From an uncultured Bacilli bacterium (GTDB lineage: Bacteria; Bacillota_I; Bacilli_A; RF39; UBA660), in the NCBI GenBank assembly GCA_934096785.1, contig CAKONA010000021.1, positions 1 through 10,382 on the forward strand: 10,382 bases of DNA, read 5' to 3'. How positions within the stretch are numbered: the first letter of the stretch is position 1; each line of letters begins with the position of its first letter. The translations under genes and the position numbers were made by a program. The notes below the pieces were generated by a model. That model was not told where the DNA came from and ran no database searches. It saw only the letters and a list, made by a program, of their open reading frames with translations. This document shows, piece after piece, positions 6,389 to 10,382 of the stretch.

Positions 6389-6564
6389 ATGAGTTTAACC
6401 CACGGTACCACCTTAATTCATAAAGCTATGCATCTCTTTTCTTTATCGCAGAACTGCGTTATCTCTAAAAAAGTAAGTTCAGTATATATTATTATTAGTT
6501 TACACCAACCACTAACTCTCTATAAATTTTTCTATACCTAATACTCTTTTCATCACTGAAATAT
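6365..6564 (-). promoter_or_regulatory. T-box riboswitch, leucine type
   Basis: A leader RNA that senses uncharged tRNA. All landmarks are visible on the minus strand. There is a GATGA K-turn element (6550-6554) and an AGTA box (6542-6545). The distal Stem I signals are AGAGAG (6516-6521) and GGTTGGTG (6503-6510). The GAA of the specifier loop (6478-6480) is followed by the codon CUU (6475-6477) and the usual purine A. A CGCAG/CTGCG hairpin (6447-6458) is probably Stem III. The T-box core is AAGGTGGTACCGTGG (6400-6414). CUU is a Leu codon, matching leuS downstream. The TGGT bulge would pair with ACCA, fitting a tRNA with an A discriminator such as tRNA-Leu. The Stem I base pairs AAAAGAG (6544-6550) with CTTTTTT (6467-6473). 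Assigning CUU rests on the order GAA-codon-purine; TTA, also Leu, is the one-base-shifted alternative. Confidence 0.95.
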
Positions 6565-6570
6565 GTATGT

Positions 6571-6599
6571 ATTATACTACACCTCAGCCACATATTCAA
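6571..6599 (-). promoter_or_regulatory. SigA-type promoter of the T-box/leuS operon, inside the end of the GH31-like gene
   Basis: The minus strand has TTGAAT (6594-6599), exactly 17 bases, then TATAAT (6571-6576). The -35 box and spacer encode the last residues and the stop of the upstream gene, and the -10 begins at the first base after its TAG. The predicted start near 6564 leaves about 10 bases before Stem I of the T-box. Confidence 0.8.
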
Positions 6600-8979
6600 G
6601 TAACTTTAAGAACATTTTTTTAAATACTGATGGAAGTCCATTAAGTCTTCTAATCGCAAATCTCTTATCTTTGATACTCTTATCACTAAATAAGATTCCA
6701 TCTACCTTTTCTTTTAACTCAGTACTTATACTTAAGTCACTAATTATTCCTTCAATATCTTCATTTATAATTCTCTCAGCATTTATTTCAATGTCTTTAC
6801 CCTTACAATAAACAAATATTTTACTTAATGTAGGTATTTCATCAAATTCAATAACAAAGTCATTCTCATCAACATATCTTCTATATGGAACATTAACTTC
6901 ATCTTTAAATACTTGAACATCACTTGTAAATTTAGTATTTCTAAATCTTATTTTATAGTTTCTTGTCTTTGGTATTACTCCTTCAACACCTTCAATTGGT
7001 TGTATTGATACTGAGAAATCATTCTCTTTATAATAGTAATTTATCTCAGTAGTAAAGCTTTGACCTTCTCTATACATTTGACTAGTTCCATCATCTTCAT
7101 ATAGTTTATATGTATTACTTCTTCCTGGGAATATTTGTATTTCTAAGTTCTTTGGATTACTTGTATCATTTATATTATTTTGTTCTATTCTAGCAAGAGG
7201 TATTATAGCACCAGTTTTAGCATACACTGGATAATCTTCATCTCTATAGAATGTAACATATCTTTTACCACCAGGGAACTTCTTACCAGTTTTAAAGTCA
7301 TACCATACTCCATTAGGTAAGAATATTTGATGTACTACTCTATTCATTACATTGTCTTTTGAATCAACTATAGGTGCTACAAATAACTCACTACCAAAAT
7401 AGAACTCATTTTTATAAAGCGGTTCATCATAAGTTTCAGGATATCTATAATATAAAGGTTGTATTAAAGGAGCCCCAAAACTAGAATATTTCTTAGCTTC
7501 ACTATATAAATATGGTATTAATCTGTGTCTAACCTTTAAATAATCATGAACAATCTTTAATGTTTTAGCATCCCACTTCCATGGTTCTCTTTTATAATAT
7601 TTACCAAATGAACTAGAAAGTCTAAGTATTGGACTATAAACACCTAATTGAACATATCTCATATAAAGTTCAGAGTCTTCAGTACCACCTTTAAATCCAC
7701 CTATATCATGACTCCACCAACTAATACCAATATTCGCAGCAGTACTATTAAAGAAAGGTAACATCTTTAAAGTCTTCCAACTTACATTAGTCTTACCAGA
7801 ATAAAGAATAGAATATCTATGAGGATTAATACCAAAATTACGACTCATTATAAGAGGCCTTTTAGCCTTATTAACACTAAGACCATTATATAAGTAATAA
7901 TTCATTACAAAACTTCTAAGAGTATTTTCCTTATTAAAATCATCTACCCAAAGAAAGTCAATTCCTTTATTCATCATTGGATTTATAATACCCTTTAAAA
8001 ATGAATCCATAAGTTTATTATCATACACATTAATTGGTATATTTTTACCCATATCTCTTCCTAATAACTCTGAAAATGTCTTATAATCTTCTTCTTCAGT
8101 ACTAATAACACCCTCAGTCTTAATATTAAGTCCAAGATGAACATGATTATTATGAAGAAAATTACTAAGAGCCATCGTACTAGAAAAACCAGTCTTATCA
8201 AGACTAAAACTTATATTACTATTCTTATTACGTGTTCTTTCATACTCTCCAAGTAACATCACAGATATTGGAATATCATTCTTTTTAAAACTATATATTA
8301 ATTGTTCAATCTGACTACTATTATATGCTTCATTCTTATTCCACCATACACCTAGTGCATATCTTGGTATCATAGGTGGAAGTCCAGTTAAATTAAAATA
8401 ATCACGAAGACCTACTCCAAAGTCATTATTATATATAAATAAATATGTATCTATATTCTTATAATTAGGAGCAATAATATTACCATATTGATTTAGTATT
8501 GGTGTTCTAGAGTCATCAAAAGTAGTAAATCCATCTAATGAGAACAAACCTTTATCAAGATTAATATGCCCTCCACTATAATCATCTAGACTATACGCAC
8601 TACCTTTAAAGTTCCTAACTTCAGGATGGTTAAAATACCATACCTTATCAGTACCAACAATACTTACTTTTAAATATTGATCAGGAGCAAACTTATTACC
8701 AATAAATGGTTTTTCTTTAGAATACTCTATTATAAATTTATCACTCTTTATAACAAGAATATTATTATCTTCTTCTACACTTATTCTAGGATTTCCAAAA
8801 CTTCTATTAGAAGCAAAAAAAGTAGGATAATCATTAAATGCACCATTTTCACTATATTCAAAACGCACTAAAGCATCACTAAGAACACTAATTCTATACG
8901 TTTTACCCATAAATACATATGATGATGGAGTTTTACTCTTAGTCATATCTATATAAAATTGTGAACCAAAATCATACAT
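6577..8979 (-). CDS. Glycoside hydrolase family 31 fold protein, active site partly lost
   Basis: An intact 800-residue protein with the GH31 (alpha-glucosidase clan) layout: N-terminal beta domain to about 195, barrel about 200-520, C-terminal beta domains to about 720, and a short helical tail. Family marks include GVWWNKN (210-216), SRNFGINPHRYS (379-390), ISWWSHDIGGF (419-429) and SPILRL (449-454). The nucleophile Asp is probably kept (WVDD, Asp346). The other active-site motifs I know from close GH31 enzymes are not. The acid/base motif SGD reads SGK (Lys396, codon AAG), DMDWH reads GEYER near 244-248, NLHP reads NIKT (285-288), and RLHS reads RLSS (453-456). It may be a pseudoenzyme, for instance glycan-binding, or may work by another chemistry. 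There is no signal peptide, so it is cytoplasmic. AGGAGG lies 7 bases before the ATG, and the HerA-type gene ends 26 bases upstream, so the two probably share a transcript. Confidence 0.93.
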   Translation of the reverse strand: MYDFGSQFYIDMTKSKTPSSYVFMGKTYRISVLSDALVRFEYSENGAFNDYPTFFASNRSFGNPRISVEEDNNILVIKSDKFIIEYSKEKPFIGNKFAPDQYLKVSIVGTDKVWYFNHPEVRNFKGSAYSLDDYSGGHINLDKGLFSLDGFTTFDDSRTPILNQYGNIIAPNYKNIDTYLFIYNNDFGVGLRDYFNLTGLPPMIPRYALGVWWNKNEAYNSSQIEQLIYSFKKNDIPISVMLLGEYERTRNKNSNISFSLDKTGFSSTMALSNFLHNNHVHLGLNIKTEGVISTEEEDYKTFSELLGRDMGKNIPINVYDNKLMDSFLKGIINPMMNKGIDFLWVDDFNKENTLRSFVMNYYLYNGLSVNKAKRPLIMSRNFGINPHRYSILYSGKTNVSWKTLKMLPFFNSTAANIGISWWSHDIGGFKGGTEDSELYMRYVQLGVYSPILRLSSSFGKYYKREPWKWDAKTLKIVHDYLKVRHRLIPYLYSEAKKYSSFGAPLIQPLYYRYPETYDEPLYKNEFYFGSELFVAPIVDSKDNVMNRVVHQIFLPNGVWYDFKTGKKFPGGKRYVTFYRDEDYPVYAKTGAIIPLARIEQNNINDTSNPKNLEIQIFPGRSNTYKLYEDDGTSQMYREGQSFTTEINYYYKENDFSVSIQPIEGVEGVIPKTRNYKIRFRNTKFTSDVQVFKDEVNVPYRRYVDENDFVIEFDEIPTLSKIFVYCKGKDIEINAERIINEDIEGIISDLSISTELKEKVDGILFSDKSIKDKRFAIRRLNGLPSVFKKMFLKLLEYVAEV

Positions 8980-9005
8980 TTAATTTCCTCCTACTTTATT
9001 CTTTT

Positions 9006-10382
9006 CTATTGTCTAAGTCTAACCATCCAGTTATTATATATTTCACAGTTAGCACTTGTTGGTGGTGGGTCGGCCCTTTCCATCTTGACAATCATTGGAA
9101 TTTTAAATATTCTTCCGAATGCTACACAAGTACCAGCTTGCAATGTCTTTTGTTTTTCAACAACATCTTCACTCATATTAGGAACTGATTTAGATATATA
9201 TTCTAAGTCAGCTGGATGATTTATCTTAAATATTAAGAAGTTCGCACATTGACTTATAACATTTTCATTTAAGTCAGTTGGTCTTTGTGTAATAAGTACA
9301 AGCAAGAAACCATATTTACGACCTTCCTTAGCAATTCTTTCAAAAATATTGTATCCAAGAAGTTGTTTATCATCCCCTTCAAGTACATATCTATGTGCTT
9401 CTTCAAGTATCATATGTATTGGGAATGTTGCTCTATTTTGAAGAGCCCTTGTAAATTTCATAAACATACGACCAAATATTTTAACAACACTACGAGCAAA
9501 TCTATCATCAACATCCTCTAAATTAAAGTTAACTATTTGACACTTCTTATTTCCACTTATTTGTATTTTCTTAATGTACTCATCAAGTGTTATATATCCA
9601 TCAGCTGTAAAGAATTGTCCATTAGAACGAGTAGCTAAATCATGAAGTCTAACTTTTAAACTCATAGCTGCATCATACATAGCCTCATTTAATAAATATC
9701 TTTCACTATATAATGTAAAGTTAAGAGCAACCTCTAAATCATGTAAACTATAGTATACCCCTTCAGCACTATAATTCCATTTACGTGAGTCATCTACAAA
9801 ACCTTTAATATAATCACTTATTATCTTACGTTCAGCAAATCTTCCTTCACTATCTATATCGAAACAATTTCTAAACATACGAGTAAATCCAATACCAGGA
9901 ACCTCTGTTTCTAAAGATAATTCTGGTGTATTAGTTTCACTTAATATTTCAAAAATTTGATCTCTTATCTTACTAGAAGTTTGATTAGTATACATTATAT
10001 TAGTAATTGCTTTAGCAAGTATATGATTCTTATAATCTTGAGCTTCCTTATCTTTACGAGCAAACATCTTAACATACACAAGAGCAGTTTCAACCATAGC
10101 TATTTGAGAGAAGTTAGTCGCATCAAGTAAATTTAATATATCATCTAGTTCAAGAAGACATACAGGTATATTAAGTTTCTCATAATTCTTTTTCATATTA
10201 GTAGTTATTACTTTAAAAGAATAATATGGATTATTACGACTTAAATCCTTAAATGCATTCATATACTCACCATAACTATCAAATATAAAGATATTCGCAT
10301 TATATGGAATTATTGGAGAGTTAGGAAATATATTTTGAATAATTCTACATATACCATAAGTTTTACCACTACCAGTATTACC
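9006..10382 (-). CDS. HerA-type (DUF87) hexameric ATPase/helicase, N-terminus outside window
   Basis: The frame stays open to the right edge, so the Met at 10260-10262 is not the start; 458 residues are visible. The first visible residues are the Walker A motif GNTGSGKT (10359-10382), followed by IFIFDSYGEY, which matches the VFDxHGEY of HerA. Walker B is PIHMILEEAHRYV (about visible residues 321-333) with the paired Glu. The stretch LITQRPTDLNENVISQCANF (363-382) holds the sensor motif typical of HerA. These proteins form hexameric rings that move along DNA. In archaea HerA works with the nuclease NurA in end resection; in bacteria HerA relatives often pair with nuclease or SIR2-type effectors in phage defence. 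A partner gene would lie upstream, outside the window. The part before Walker A (usually a HAS-barrel) cannot be seen. The GH31-like gene follows after 26 bases. Confidence 0.93.
   Translation of the reverse strand, partial: GNTGSGKTYGICRIIQNIFPNSPIIPYNANIFIFDSYGEYMNAFKDLSRNNPYYSFKVITTNMKKNYEKLNIPVCLLELDDILNLLDATNFSQIAMVETALVYVKMFARKDKEAQDYKNHILAKAITNIMYTNQTSSKIRDQIFEILSETNTPELSLETEVPGIGFTRMFRNCFDIDSEGRFAERKIISDYIKGFVDDSRKWNYSAEGVYYSLHDLEVALNFTLYSERYLLNEAMYDAAMSLKVRLHDLATRSNGQFFTADGYITLDEYIKKIQISGNKKCQIVNFNLEDVDDRFARSVVKIFGRMFMKFTRALQNRATFPIHMILEEAHRYVLEGDDKQLLGYNIFERIAKEGRKYGFLLVLITQRPTDLNENVISQCANFLIFKINHPADLEYISKSVPNMSEDVVEKQKTLQAGTCVAFGRIFKIPMIVKMERADPPPTSANCEIYNNWMVRLRQ

Noticed and set aside
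6447..6458. CGCAG/CTGCG hairpin as an independent terminator or operator.
   Set aside because: It has no T-run and sits between Stem I and the T-box core, where T-box leaders carry Stem III.
6475..6480. ACT (Thr) or TAC (Tyr) as the T-box specifier codon, read immediately before GAAC.
   Set aside because: The helix above the specifier loop uses ATAC, and the codon normally follows the GAA of the loop and precedes a purine. That gives CUU-A, which agrees with leuS downstream.
10260..10262. An ATG as the start of the HerA-type gene.
   Set aside because: The frame is open to the window edge and the 40 codons upstream encode the Walker A motif GNTGSGKT and the FDSYGEY stretch.

Overview
The window is strongly AT-rich and reads in the standard code: Trp is TGG and TGA is used as a stop. 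It has a LeuRS under a T-box leader, strong AGGAGG-type ribosome binding sites, a probable sortase-type sorting signal and a SigF/SigG/SigB-like sigma factor. Together these point to a low-GC Firmicute of the Bacilli lineage, probably an uncultured gut-type or host-associated one. This is inferred from gene content and style, not from a search. Genes are packed tightly. The longest gene-free stretch is about 220 bases and is filled by the T-box leader. There is no tRNA, rRNA, CRISPR array or insertion sequence.

Layout, left to right. Positions 1-461 (+) hold the end of a surface protein with a C-terminal membrane anchor. It converges on the rest of the window, which is all on the minus strand, with a bidirectional hairpin between the two directions. 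In minus-strand transcription order (right to left) the genes are: a HerA-type ATPase cut by the right edge; a full-length GH31 glycosidase-fold protein whose active-site motifs look eroded; a promoter inside the end of that gene that feeds a leucine T-box; a three-helix membrane protein; leuS with its own terminator; a zinc amidase with an N-terminal helical repeat region; a secreted tyrosine-rich protein ending in an NPKTG sorting-like signal; and a STAS protein overlapping the sigma factor by 4 bases.

How the genes fit together. HerA and the GH31-like gene are 26 bases apart and probably share a transcript. The membrane gene and leuS are one T-box-controlled unit, so the membrane protein should be induced by leucine-tRNA starvation. 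The amidase and the NPKTG protein both concern the cell wall. The STAS-sigma pair looks like a spoIIA/sigB-type module that has lost its anti-sigma kinase, and the STAS protein also lacks the phosphorylated serine. That pair and the GH31-like protein are the most unusual items here.
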